This document shows, one piece after another, positions 37,501 through 47,408 of a DNA stretch of 64,000 nt. A program made the position numbers and the translations under genes. The notes beneath the pieces were generated by a model, which worked only from the letters and a program-made list of their open reading frames with translations, had not been told where the DNA came from and did not search any database. Origin of the DNA: CAWAVN01 sp963844315 (GTDB taxonomy: Bacteria; Planctomycetota; Planctomycetia; Planctomycetales; Planctomycetaceae); the NCBI GenBank assembly GCA_963844315.1, contig CAWJOC010000020.1, positions 124,001 through 188,000 of the forward strand, given 5' to 3'. Position 1 is the first letter of the stretch. The number at the start of each line of letters is the position of its first letter.

Positions 37501-40437
37501 ATGTTGCATCGATGGAAACCCAAAGCAAACTTGCGTGCGACGAGGCGTTTTTCTACGGCTCTTTGTGCAGAAATTCTTGAAGACCGGTTATTGCTGTCGG
37601 TTGCCACGGTGGATGCCGTCGATGCGAGCGCCGAAGAACCCTCCGTAGCCCGGCAGTGGAATGAAATGCTTTTGGATGCAATCCGGCGAGATACGCCCCG
37701 GCCCACGGTCCACGCTCGAAATCTCTTTCACGTGTCCGTAGCCATGTACGATGCTTGGGCGGCGTATGACGAGACAGCCCTGCCTTACCTGAGCGACCAG
37801 CGCGGCACGGTCGGCGTGGTGCCGGATTTGGAGGCGGCCCGCAACGAGGCCATCAGCCATGCGGCTTATGGCGTGCTCGTTCAGCGGTTTGCCAACTCTC
37901 CGGGTGCAGCAGCCTCGCTGGCCGCATTCGAGTCGCTGATGTTGAGCCTGGGCTTCGATCCCGACAATACCTCGATCGATGGCGACAGCCCTGCGGCGGT
38001 GGGCAACCGAATTGCTCAAGAAGTCCTCAGTTTTGGATTGGGCGACGGATCGAATGAATTGGGCAATTATGCCGACACCACGGGTTATATGCCGAGCAAT
38101 CCCCCTTTGATCGTGACCGAGACCGGAACCGTCATGGATGATCCCAACCACTGGCAGCCGTTGACGATCAATGGCCAGACGCAGCAATTTCTGACGCCGC
38201 ACTGGGGAGATGTGGCCACGTTCGCACTCACCGACAATGAGGGTGGCGTGTACCTTGACCCCAGCGACCCGCCGCATTTAGGCGGCGCCTCGGATGAAGA
38301 GTTCAAGCTGGCCATCACGCGGGTGATTCAATACAGCAGTTGGCTCGATCCCGATCAGAATGTGTTCATTGACATCTCGCCCGGAACGCTCGGAAATAAC
38401 GCTTTGGGTTACGACAACGGCACTGGGTACGCCATCAATCCTGTCACCGGCGAGGAGTACGAATCCAACGTGGTAAACCGAGCGGACTATGGCCGCGTCC
38501 TCGCGGAGTTCTGGGCGGATGGTCCCAACTCGGAAACCCCGCCGGGCCACTGGAACACCATTGCCAATGCCGTCTCCGACCAATTGGCCGAGAAGCGGAT
38601 CCACGGGACGGAGTTGGTGGATTCGCTGGAATGGGACGTTAAGTTGTATGTCACTCTGAATGCGGCGGTTCACGATGCGGCCATTGCTTCTTGGGACGCG
38701 AAGGAAGCCTACGACTACGTGCGGCCAATTTCGATGATCCGCTCCATGGGCGGTTTGGGCCAGTCCTCCGATCCGCTTTTGCCTTCGTACCATCCTGAAG
38801 GATTGCCGCTGGTCGAGGACTTGATTGAAATCATCACGCCTGAAAGCATCGCCGACGGTCGTCATGCGGATTTGTCCGGGCACATCGGCGAAATCGCGAT
38901 TTTCGCCTGGACGGGGCATCCGGACAATCCGACAACAAGTTTCGGCGGCGTGGATTGGATTCTGGCCGAGGACTGGCTGCCGTATCAGGCCGAGAACTTC
39001 GTTACGCCCGGTTTTGCGGCTTATGTTTCCGGTCACAGCACGTTCAGCCGAGCCTCGGCGGAGGTGCTGACTCACTTTACCGGCAGCCCCTATTTCCCCG
39101 GCGGTCTGGGAAGTTTCACGGCAACGGCCGATGCTTCCCCGGGCTTCGAGCAGGGACCAAGTGCCGACACCACATTGCAGTGGGCCAGCTATTATGATGC
39201 CTCTGATGAAGCGGGACTGTCGCGGCTTTTCGGCGGCATTCACGTCGATGCGGACGATTTTGCCGGACGTGAAATGGGATCGCAGGCCGGATTGGGCGCG
39301 TACCGTCTGGCGAGTCGGCTATTTAGTGGTGATCTGGCCACAGTCGATCTTGCCGTGATGCATTCCGGAGTCACAGTGATCCAATTGAACGGAAGTCGGA
39401 TCGAAGTGATCGACGCACAAGGCGATATCCTGGCTTCCGAAGAGGCCGTCCGCGTGCGCTCGATTGCGGTCACGGGTGGCGCAGGCCGGGATGAATTGCG
39501 GGTTGATTTCCAAGCGGGCGGCCGCATTTGGCTGGAGGGAGGAATCCAATTCGATGGCCAAGGCGGAAGGGATACGCTCCGTGTCCTGGGTCACAACTCG
39601 CCCAATGCCATCGAGATTGAGGGCAACGTTGTTCGCGTTGACGTCTTGCGAATCCAAACTCTGTCCACGGAACGCATCGCGGGCCAAGGTTTCGAAGGGA
39701 ACGATGCGTTCTTTATCACAGGACAAGCCGTCGCCAATGCTTATACCCTGGATGGCGGGCAGGATGACGATCTGTATCGTTTGGCGGTTGAGCAGGCCGA
39801 TTTGAACGTGGAAGATGCCCGTGGAAATGACACGCTCGACTTCTCTCAAGCGGCGAGCGGCCTTCGCATCTCGCTCGATCGCGACCGAAACCAACGGCAG
39901 CAGATTGGCGCCGGCGACAACTCGCTGCGTCTGCAGGGAACTTTGGAGAACGTGATCGGCACGCGGTTTAACGATTGGATTCGGGGCAACCGGGCCGACA
40001 ACTATCTCCAAGGCGGCCGGGGAGACGATTGGCTGTTCGGAGGTTTCGGGAATGATCGATTGGAAGGCGGTCACGGAAGCGACCGGATTTTCGGGGGCCT
40101 GGGAGACGACTTCCTCGCGGGCGGATATGGCGATGATTTGCTGCTGGATCTGTTTGGCCTAAATGAGGCCATTGGCGGTCCGGGTGAGGACTTCATCATC
40201 GGCACTCAGCAGGTGGGCCGAAACCATCAAACCACGCCGGGGCGTGGTTCCGACAAATACAGTCAGGATTCCCGATCACGAAATGCCGATGGGCAGGAAA
40301 ACAGCCAACGCCATCAAAGCGATCAAGAGAATCACGGACGGAAAACTGCTGCTGAGCAGAGCCCGTGGGACTTGGCCTTCGCTGGTCTCGGACGGGCTTG
40401 GTTTCTCGATGTTGAGACCAACCACCCCCGCCGTTGA
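37501..40437 (+). CDS. LEPR-xLL vanadium-haloperoxidase/PAP2-like protein with RTX repeats
   Basis: A 978-aa protein. The leader carries EILEDRLLLS (about residues 25-34). The catalytic domain (about 45-600) has YVSGHSTFSRASAEVL (the S-G-H vanadate/phosphate-binding segment, near 507) and SRLFGGIHVDADD (second site with Arg and His, near 574). This is the layout of vanadium-dependent haloperoxidases and related PAP2 phosphatases. An adhesive beta segment follows, then RTX-like repeats (about 830-900) such as GGRGDDWLFGG and GGLGDDFLAGGYGDD. GGAGG 8 bases before the ATG at 37501 supports the start. The last ~70 residues are polar and antisense to the neighbour's end, so the true end may be earlier. 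It is probably an extracellular halogenating or phosphatase enzyme. Confidence 0.85.
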   Translation: MLHRWKPKANLRATRRFSTALCAEILEDRLLLSVATVDAVDASAEEPSVARQWNEMLLDAIRRDTPRPTVHARNLFHVSVAMYDAWAAYDETALPYLSDQRGTVGVVPDLEAARNEAISHAAYGVLVQRFANSPGAAASLAAFESLMLSLGFDPDNTSIDGDSPAAVGNRIAQEVLSFGLGDGSNELGNYADTTGYMPSNPPLIVTETGTVMDDPNHWQPLTINGQTQQFLTPHWGDVATFALTDNEGGVYLDPSDPPHLGGASDEEFKLAITRVIQYSSWLDPDQNVFIDISPGTLGNNALGYDNGTGYAINPVTGEEYESNVVNRADYGRVLAEFWADGPNSETPPGHWNTIANAVSDQLAEKRIHGTELVDSLEWDVKLYVTLNAAVHDAAIASWDAKEAYDYVRPISMIRSMGGLGQSSDPLLPSYHPEGLPLVEDLIEIITPESIADGRHADLSGHIGEIAIFAWTGHPDNPTTSFGGVDWILAEDWLPYQAENFVTPGFAAYVSGHSTFSRASAEVLTHFTGSPYFPGGLGSFTATADASPGFEQGPSADTTLQWASYYDASDEAGLSRLFGGIHVDADDFAGREMGSQAGLGAYRLASRLFSGDLATVDLAVMHSGVTVIQLNGSRIEVIDAQGDILASEEAVRVRSIAVTGGAGRDELRVDFQAGGRIWLEGGIQFDGQGGRDTLRVLGHNSPNAIEIEGNVVRVDVLRIQTLSTERIAGQGFEGNDAFFITGQAVANAYTLDGGQDDDLYRLAVEQADLNVEDARGNDTLDFSQAASGLRISLDRDRNQRQQIGAGDNSLRLQGTLENVIGTRFNDWIRGNRADNYLQGGRGDDWLFGGFGNDRLEGGHGSDRIFGGLGDDFLAGGYGDDLLLDLFGLNEAIGGPGEDFIIGTQQVGRNHQTTPGRGSDKYSQDSRSRNADGQENSQRHQSDQENHGRKTAAEQSPWDLAFAGLGRAWFLDVETNHPRR

Positions 40438-42064
40438 CGATAACCTGCAGCGAACTTTGGGGGAGGAAGTTTGAGAACAAAAACCTCCTCCCCTCATTGA
40501 AGCCAGTTCAGAGTTCAGCGAACAATCCTTGCTCCGGATCTCAATCCTAGGATTACATCGCATCAAGCTCGCGAGCGATGCGGGGGCTTGAGGCTTGGCG
40601 TGAGTTGTCCTCCGTTCTGAGAAATTCTCGAATAGGAGGGAAGCCTCCTCCTCAGGGAAATGCCGAAACACAAGATCGAGCGCTTGTTCAAGAGGTTTCG
40701 ATCCTATCACGAGATTCTCCCGATCCAGATCCCGATTCCAAACCCCTGCAGGCAGCACGGTGGATCGTGAAACAAACGCCCTTCCCTCCAGCCGAGCTTC
40801 TGTAATGGAGGCCAAAGTCGGGGTGGAGGCGAGAGCAAAAGACGGCTCAGCGTCCATTGAGAATCGCCGGGCGACGGGAGGCAAGGGGCTGACAACCAAG
40901 GTGGCAACCAATCCCGCATGATCTGAGATCCATAATCCCGAATCCGTCCGGTCGCTGAGTTCATCATTAAAGAGGTCCATTTCCAAAGGCAGAAAATCGC
41001 CTCGATACAGGATCCAATCGATCCGCCCCCCTTGGAAATCGACGGTCTCGTTTCTGAGATCCGCATCATGGCCGAAGGTCAACCCGACTTCTCCGGGATG
41101 GGTCTCGGTCCAAACATCCTCAAAACCGGCTCCGATGAATAGCTCATAGACATCTCCATTCTGATCGGCCCGGGAATTGAAATCCCCCAAAAGGAGAACC
41201 GGCAAATCCGTATCCGCAGGGCCTGCCAGGATCTCTTGAGCCTGCGCGACTTGAATGAGCGAACCCACGCCAGGAAATTCGTTTTCCAGGTGCGTGTTGA
41301 TGACACGAAATTCCGCGCCGCGGATTTTGACATCCACGGCGGTATAGCCGCGGGTCAATTCCACGCCGCCGCCCAATTCCGGGGGAAGCGGGAAAAAGAG
41401 ATTCGTCTGAAAGTTTTCCGCCTGGGGATTGGACAGTTTCAAATCCGCAGTCCGCAGGTCCGTACGCGCGAGGATCACATCACGATCCGTGAGTCGGATG
41501 TCCCTGAGGCTCGTGGGGTCGGCGAGAATCCGTAAACCCTGGAACTTCCGCCGAAAAGTTAGTCGCCACCGCGACCGCTTCGTAGTGCAAATTGCGTTCG
41601 CCTAATTCCTCCAAAAGAATGGTGAGAAAATCGAATTCGACGTCCGTAGCCAAGGCAGGATCAAAGGCCGGTCCGGTTTGCCACAAGGCGACTTCTTGGA
41701 GGCCGATCAAGGTGGGTTGGTTGCTTAAAATCTGATCGGCCAACGCGTCGGCTCGTTCTTCAAAGTTCGACGCCACCACCTGCTGCCAACCCAGAGAGAC
41801 TGCGGGAATAAAGACATTGGGGTCTCCCGTTCCCAAGGCCGCAATGATGGGATTCAGATCGGTGCCGAGATAAAGGTTTTGGCTCATGACGGTAAAATCT
41901 CGGAGTAGCGGCGCTCCGCTGAGCAGAACCCGCTGTTCGAGCAACTCGCAGCCAGTTGGGGAAAATTGTCTTCGCGACAAAGCCCGCCGTGAAATTGGGT
42001 TTCGGCTTCTTATCCAAAATGTAAACAATCGCAAAGACCGACCGACCGAGACATCAAGCACCAT
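40276..42064 (-). CDS. LEPR-xLL endonuclease/exonuclease/phosphatase family protein with C-terminal membrane helix, one frame break
   Basis: About 595 aa in the restored frame. The leader has CELLEQRVLLSG (about residues 38-49). The EEP-type domain has FTVMSQNLYLGTD, TLIGLQEVALW, TLLLGDFNS-type LLLGDFNSRAD, GRIDWILYRG and SDHAGLVATL. The frame breaks near 41525; the correct continuation is ADPTSLRDIRLTDRDVILAR. AAGGAGG lies 7 bases before the ATG at 42064. The C-terminus is a hydrophobic helix, FPSVILLIALMALAVFLPIG, ending at residue 595 after only two further residues. It may be a membrane anchor or sorting tail. The 3' end overlaps the haloperoxidase gene by 162 bases on the other strand. 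Confidence 0.78.
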
Positions 42065-42291
42065 GAGTAGGCCTCCTTAAAAGGAATAGGGCACGAGTAA
42101 TGGATATGACACAATTCGCCAGGGGCAAGACCGCCTCTGGCTTCTTTTGCGAAAAACCCTGCGTGATGGTCGCTTCTAACTTGAGCTTCATCTTCGAGCC
42201 GGGGCGTTTCTTCTTTGGGGACGATCGCGTGATTGAGTTCAATGGTGATAAGACGTCCTTTCTTGCGGTTCCTGCTCAAAGCGCCGCTCAT
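42010..42291 (-). CDS. Small hypothetical protein
   Basis: A 93-aa reading frame not recognised as a family member. It starts 21 bases after the stop of the PQQ-type gene, with AAGGAGAG about 10 bases upstream, so translational coupling is possible. Its 3' end overlaps the start of the LEPR nuclease gene by 55 bases. The sequence is basic and polar at the start (MSGALSRNRKKGRL) with a His/Cys-containing C-terminus. It might be spurious or need a frame correction. Confidence 0.35.
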   Translation of the reverse strand: MSGALSRNRKKGRLITIELNHAIVPKEETPRLEDEAQVRSDHHAGFFAKEARGGLAPGELCHIHYSCPIPFKEAYSWCLMSRSVGLCDCLHFG

Positions 42292-42312
42292 CTGCCAAAA
42301 TCTCTCCTTGAT

Positions 42313-43746
42313 TCACTGGGAGTTGGAGAACGCATAAAGGTGTTTGTCGGTGCGGACATAGAGCGTGTCATTGGCGATGGCCGGAGTGGCGGCGATGCGT
42401 TCGCCGAGTGCGGGGTTTGTCGCCACGACTTCAGGCTTATCGGAACCGGCTTTTAGCACGGTCACGATGCCTTGATCGAGCGATGTGAGATAAATGTTTC
42501 CGTTCGCGGCCACGGGTGAGGCATAATAGGTCCCCGAAGCGGCCGCCCGCTTCATGTAGATTTCCTGGCCGGTGTTCGCATCGTAGGCGGTGACAATTCC
42601 GCCGTCTTTGACCATCACGTATTGGCCCTGGTACGCAATCGCGGAGGGCACATAGGGCAGGCCCTTGGTTTGTTTCCAGAGCATGTGAGTTTTCGTGACA
42701 TCGCCGGTCCCACCCGCTTTCAGCGCGAACGCGACATTTTGCCCTTCGCGCATGAACTTCAAAATCGCGTCGTGCTCGTCGCGCGTGATCGAGCCATCTT
42801 TGTTGGCATCCTGGGTATCGAAGAAGCCCTCGAAGGCTTTCGCAGCTTCTGTGCGAGACAACGCCCCATCCTTGTTTTGATCCAAGTCCTTGAGAAGCGA
42901 ATCGAACGTGGGCATATGAAACTCCGTGTCGTCCGCCCCGCCCGGCGACCAACCGGCAAAGTAGAGATGGCCCTTCGAGATCACCGGGGAAGCACAGCAC
43001 CCGGAAGGCAACCCCGCTACGCTCCACTTCTCCGCGCCGGTTTTGAGGTCATAGCCGATCATCCTGGCATGTCCGGCCACCACGACTTGCTTTCCTTGGG
43101 GCGTGTTCCAGACCACTGGCGTCGCATAGGAGGCTGGCGAGGTGCGGTCCTTTTCCCAGCGAATTTCTCCGTTGGCCAGGTCCACGGCGTAGATTTTGGA
43201 ACCCTTCGTCTGATCGCGGACCAGAATCACCATTCCGTCCGCAATGATCGGTGAAACTCCGCTGCCAAAGTCTCCCGCCGTACCCGCTGCAGGCATTTCG
43301 AGTGTCCAGAGTTCTTGGCCCGAAGGGTTGTAACAGAACAGCCCGGCGGAACCGAAGTACGACACGATCCGCGCTCCATCCGTTGCGGGCGTCGAGGCAG
43401 CGGGGCTGCCCTCAACTTTGTGAAATGGCTCGATCTGTTGGGCCTTGGCTTCGGCTCGCCAAATTTCCTTGCCGACCGTCCGACTGTAGGCGATGGTGTA
43501 GAGCTTCCCATTCTCGAAGCCGGTCACTACGAGATTGTCGCCCGCGATGATGGGTGACGAAAGTCCGCTTGGCACCGCCACCTTCCACTTCACATTTTTG
43601 TCGGGACCGAATTCCACGGGCGGCTGCTCTGTGTCGGCAACACCCGATCCGCCCGGCCCGCGAAACTGCGGCCAGAATGGTGGCTGATCCGCACCCCGTC
43701 CAACTTCCACCATCAACATGGTCACGAACAGCATCCACACTTTCAT
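42313..43746 (-). CDS. Secreted PQQ-binding-like beta-propeller protein with two EF-hands
   Basis: A 477-aa protein with the signal peptide MKVWMLFVTMLMVEVGRGAD. The WPQFRGPGGSG opening and repeated W/Y-x-x-x-G blades (VKWKVAVPSGLSSPI, ELWTLEMPAAG, IRWEKDR, KWSVAGLPSG) are typical of the outer-membrane-assembly-like PQQ beta-propellers common in planctomycetes. A two-EF-hand insert, DLDQNKDGALSRTE and DTQDANKDGSITRDE, sits between blades near residues 280-320. The role is probably structural or ligand-binding in the periplasm. No quinoprotein dehydrogenase active-site residues could be recognised. Confidence 0.87.
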   Translation of the reverse strand: MKVWMLFVTMLMVEVGRGADQPPFWPQFRGPGGSGVADTEQPPVEFGPDKNVKWKVAVPSGLSSPIIAGDNLVVTGFENGKLYTIAYSRTVGKEIWRAEAKAQQIEPFHKVEGSPAASTPATDGARIVSYFGSAGLFCYNPSGQELWTLEMPAAGTAGDFGSGVSPIIADGMVILVRDQTKGSKIYAVDLANGEIRWEKDRTSPASYATPVVWNTPQGKQVVVAGHARMIGYDLKTGAEKWSVAGLPSGCCASPVISKGHLYFAGWSPGGADDTEFHMPTFDSLLKDLDQNKDGALSRTEAAKAFEGFFDTQDANKDGSITRDEHDAILKFMREGQNVAFALKAGGTGDVTKTHMLWKQTKGLPYVPSAIAYQGQYVMVKDGGIVTAYDANTGQEIYMKRAAASGTYYASPVAANGNIYLTSLDQGIVTVLKAGSDKPEVVATNPALGERIAATPAIANDTLYVRTDKHLYAFSNSQ

Positions 43747-44470
43747 GTTCGGGTTCCTCGTATCCTGGGAAAATGGTTTCCTGCTTTACGAATTTCGTCC
43801 TTGGAACGCAGAGCGCTTTTGATCTCCGAAACAATGGCGATTCGCACTCGTCAATATTCACCGGACATAATACGTCGTCAAACCGCCCAGCACCATAAGA
43901 TCTTTGTTCTCATGGACTCGATTCGAAACTCGAAAACGGGCGCACGCAGAGACCGAGCATAAACATGAAGTTCCCCAAGTTTGTGGGCGCGGGGTCAGGG
44001 TTGGCGACTTTGGATGAACTTGTCTTGGTGTCGAAACTTAGCTGTGGGAGGAGGGGGGCCTTCGTTGGAGTGGGTCGTCCGTCACGCGCCCCGCTGGTGG
44101 TGGCTGACGACCCGCTCCAGCGTAGGCCACTCTGATCCCATTGGATCGCCACACTGCGCGGAGTGTTAATCTCTCTTGGATCGCATCCGTTTCCCGCACC
44201 GAATTGCAGGCGTCGTCCGGCAGTTGGGGCAACCTCCCTGAGATTCGTGAACCTCGTAGTGTCTTCCACAAATGCGAGAGTTCAGAAAAAGCGGCTTACG
44301 ATTCATGGGATAATGGCGGCCGTTCTGAACGATTGTGGACTTACGCCGACGGTGACGCAAATCCCCACATTGCCGTAAGTATCAGCCCCAGTCCGCTTTT
44401 CATGTCCTCCCGATACCCTTCCTGTTTCTTTAGACCTACCATTCTTAGGGCTTAGCAGGGGGATAACACT
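43747..44470. other. Intergenic region upstream of the receiver gene
   Basis: About 720 bases without a recognised gene. Short reading frames on both strands have no plausible translation start or protein-like composition. The last part, TTAGGGCTTAGCAGGGGG, leads into the ribosome binding site of the receiver gene at 44471. No repeat or terminator stood out. Confidence 0.35.
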
Positions 44471-44872
44471 ATGGCTCAAACCATTCGCATACTTGTTGTT
44501 GACGATCATCCTGTCATTCGGGCGGCCATAAGCCAGTTCTTGGACATGCAAAATGATATGGTGGTGATCGGCAAAGCGTCTAACGGGACGGAAGCCGTCG
44601 CGCTCGCTCAGACCCTTCATCCCGATGTGGTCTTGATGGATTTTGAAATGCCAGGAAAAAGTGGAGCGACCGCAACCAAAGAAATCCGTTTTGCCAATCC
44701 CAGCATGGTTGTGGTCAGTTACTCTGTGTACGAAGATGAAAAGGTGACAAGAAGCATGCTTGAAGCAGGGGCCGCGTTTCACGTTTCAAAACACACGGAG
44801 AATGCCGTTTTGCTCGCTGCGATTCGTGAACACGCGGGAATGGGTGCTTTGTCAGACCGGCCATCCCGCTGA
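44471..44872 (+). CDS. Stand-alone response-regulator receiver protein
   Basis: A 133-aa single receiver domain without an output domain. The acidic pair D11/D12, phospho-acceptor D57 (in DVVLMD), Ser83 and Lys107 are present, as in CheY-like regulators. An AGGGGGA site lies about 8 bases before the ATG at 44471. A second, similar receiver follows about 180 bases downstream. No histidine kinase is nearby. The protein may act by protein-protein contact, as a phosphate sink or as a relay intermediate. It is cytoplasmic. Confidence 0.92.
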   Translation: MAQTIRILVVDDHPVIRAAISQFLDMQNDMVVIGKASNGTEAVALAQTLHPDVVLMDFEMPGKSGATATKEIRFANPSMVVVSYSVYEDEKVTRSMLEAGAAFHVSKHTENAVLLAAIREHAGMGALSDRPSR

Positions 44873-45054
44873 AACGCAAGACTTAAAACTCGGAGCGCTT
44901 CGGCGGCGTGAGGCTCTCGCTTCAAAAAGTCACACGGGACTTGAAACGTCATTCTCATCTTTTCCCTTGGCCACTTTCCTCAAAACTCTGATACTACTCC
45001 ACTTCATCGAAATCTATAGTGAGATTGGGTCTCCTTTGTGTTGACGGCGGATTC

Positions 45055-45457
45055 ATGAGCCAAACCCTGCGAGTCTTGATTGCTGACGATCACTTTGTCA
45101 TCCGGTCTGCTCTCAGCCGAAATTCTTGAATCCCAAGACGATTTCCAGATCGTGGGTCAAGCATCGGAGGGAGCAGCGGCGGTCGAATTGGCCAACAGAC
45201 TTCACCCGGATGTCGTCCTGATGGATTACGATATGCCCGAGAAAGATGGGGTGAAGGCGACACAAGAAATTCTCCAAACTCATCCCAGGACTCTGGTGAT
45301 CGGTTTCTCGATGTACGATGAGCCTCCGGTGGAGAAAGCCATGTTGGAAGCCGGGGCGGCAATCCATCTCTCGAAAAGCAAAAGTGCCGCCGAGTTGCTC
45401 CCCGCCATACGCCGACTTTCTCGTCGGGGCGACTTAGAACAGCCCACAACTTCCTGA
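45055..45457 (+). CDS. Second stand-alone receiver protein, one frame break
   Basis: From MSQTLRVLIADDHFVIRSALS (45055) the frame must shift near the AAA at 45120-45122 to ILESQDDFQIVGQASEG. The restored product is 133 aa, exactly the length of the preceding receiver, and aligns with it along its whole length, with phospho-acceptor Asp in DVVLMDYDMPEKDG and a C-terminal KSKSAAELLPAI. It looks like a tandem duplicate. Without the correction a 24-residue peptide would be made. An IS1380-like element lies just downstream. Confidence 0.75.
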
Positions 45458-45619
45458 TGGCGGGTTTCCCTTTTCCTAGCCGGATTATTCGCGGTGTTGG
45501 TTTGGTTTGAGTGGGTTGTTCTCGAAGGCCCAATGGCATCGGTGCGGGCGGACGGGCCCCTTCCCCTGGGTTTTCGATGTCGGCGGACGGGTTCTTGGCA
45601 GCGGCGACCGGTCAGCAGT

Positions 45620-47049
45620 TCAACACTGCCTGACCAGTTCGAGCACTCGGCGCCACGTGGGGAGGCTCGGCCAGGCCGAACTGAGACGCACCAGCACGCG
45701 GCGACTGCTAACGATCACCTCCGCCGCCACTTTGATCAACCGCAACCGCCAAGTCGCCGGTTGAGCGCGGCGAAGTTCGCTGCCGGTCGTCGGCCGCCGC
45801 GATTCGGCATCGGGCACGGGGGCCGGGCGGCTTTTGTGCGGATCGGACTGGGGCAATGTGTTGCGAAGGCGAATCAGAAGGTTCAGCGCCGCCGCGTGCA
45901 AGAACAAGCGAAAGAAGTTCGCCAGAAACCGATGATCGCTCAGGCGGTCGCCGCACAAATCGACCTTGTACTCTTTGTTGCGGTTCTCGCTTTCGCCCCG
46001 CGCGACGTACTCGTCATAAACGCCATCAGGCACGATCATCGCCCCTTTGCGATTGGTCACCACCGCGCGGCGGTTGGTGCCCGCTTGATGGCATTCGGCT
46101 TTGATGATCACGCTGCGATCGCGGTCCCAACTGTCGGCTCGATAAGACAGGGCCAGAAACAACCGCTGCTTCTCTTTCGTGTGTTCGTACTGCGCTTGGG
46201 CCTGTTCCAATAACGCCTGACTTTCGCGTTTGAGCCTGGGATTCATGCCGATGCCGAAGGTGTACCACACACGAAGCCGCTCGCAGACGTCGTACATCCT
46301 CGGCACGCCGAAGCCGCTGTCCGCGCGGACTTCGATGTCCACGTCCGGAAAGCGTGCCCGCAGTTTTTGCACCAAGAATTCCAGATCATCATCAGCCCCC
46401 AGCGCCGCATGCGCGGTGCCGTGCCGAAGCGCGATCATCACCACCAAGCCCGTCTCGGCGTTGGTGATGATCAACGGAAAATACTGGTTCGTGCGGTAGC
46501 CATCGAACAGCGTGAGTTGCTGATTGCCATGTGCGGGATCGTCGAAGCCGTCCAGATCGAACGTTAATCGCGTAGGCGGCGTCTTAAACGAATCCAAGAA
46601 TTGATCGACCATCCACTCCCTGAGGCGAAACAAGTCGGCGATTTGGATCGCGTTTTCAAACCGTGACAGCGTGGGCTGACTGGCGGTCTCTTGGCCGTCT
46701 TCGGGCAAGCGGTCGCACACAAGTTGAAAGATGGGATCGTAGCGCAAGGTGTCGTGATCGTTTTGATCTTCATAGCCGGCGAGGATGCCGTAAATCCGCT
46801 GGCGGACCAATTCGAGCATCGAGTGCTCGGGATCACGGCGTCCATCGCCCAGCAAGGCGGCGAACGACTCGGTGAATTGCAGTTTCTGATCAAACTCGCG
46901 GAGCACCAACAGCCCCGCATCACTGGAAGCCGCCCCGCGGAGTTTTCGACGACCAGCGATTTTTTGGAAAGGCACTCAAGCCTTTCGACCAGACACCCTG
47001 TAAAATGATGCTGAGCCTTTCGTGGAACCGTAAAGTGAAGTGTTGACAC
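45620..47049 (-). mobile_element. IS1380-like transposase gene (insertion sequence ends not resolved)
   Basis: A DDE-type transposase of about 476 aa if one A is restored in the A6 tract on the minus strand at 46960-46965, or 451 aa if it starts at the internal GTG (46975). The core is FDLDGFDD, then IEVRADSGFGVPRMY and RGESENRNKEYKVDL, supplying the D-D-E residues, followed by DRLSDHRFLANFFRLFLHAAA, all typical of IS1380. The 5' end (GTG at 47049, STLHFTVPRKAQHHFTGC) also looks coding. I could not find matching terminal inverted repeats or target duplications, so the element limits are unknown. Confidence 0.8.
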
Positions 47050-47408
47050 ACTTACGACTCCTCAGAGGCTCTTTTGTTCCCACTAGGGACATCTGCATCA
47101 GGTTTTACGTGTTTTACGGCCCCGCTAATGCGATCGCGGGCCGATTTGGCTTCTGCTGGCTTGTAAAGAACGGAGTCGGCTGATTTTGGGATCGGGACAA
47201 AACAACCGCATGATATGTCAGTAAGTGGTAAAGGAACCTATCACCACATCAGAAACACGAACTGCGGAATCTGCCAAATGAAGGGATCAGCGGGATTTCC
47301 CCTCACGCGACGCGATTCTTTGGGTATTCACAAATTCATCTGGGACGAGATCGAGGAGGAGGACCAGTTTCCTGCCGGCAAAGATCGGATTCTTGTGTCC
47401 TCTGATGA
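47050..47408. other. Intergenic region, possible end of the insertion element
   Basis: No secure gene. A 74-codon plus-strand frame begins at 47215 but lacks a clear ribosome binding site and any family resemblance. This region should contain one end of the IS1380-like element, though I could not pin down its inverted repeat. Confidence 0.35.

Noticed and set aside
46960..46965. Programmed -1 frameshift in the A6 tract of the IS1380-like transposase
   Set aside because: IS1380 elements are not known to need frameshifting, and the same type of one-base deletion occurs in many unrelated genes here; sequence error is the simpler explanation.
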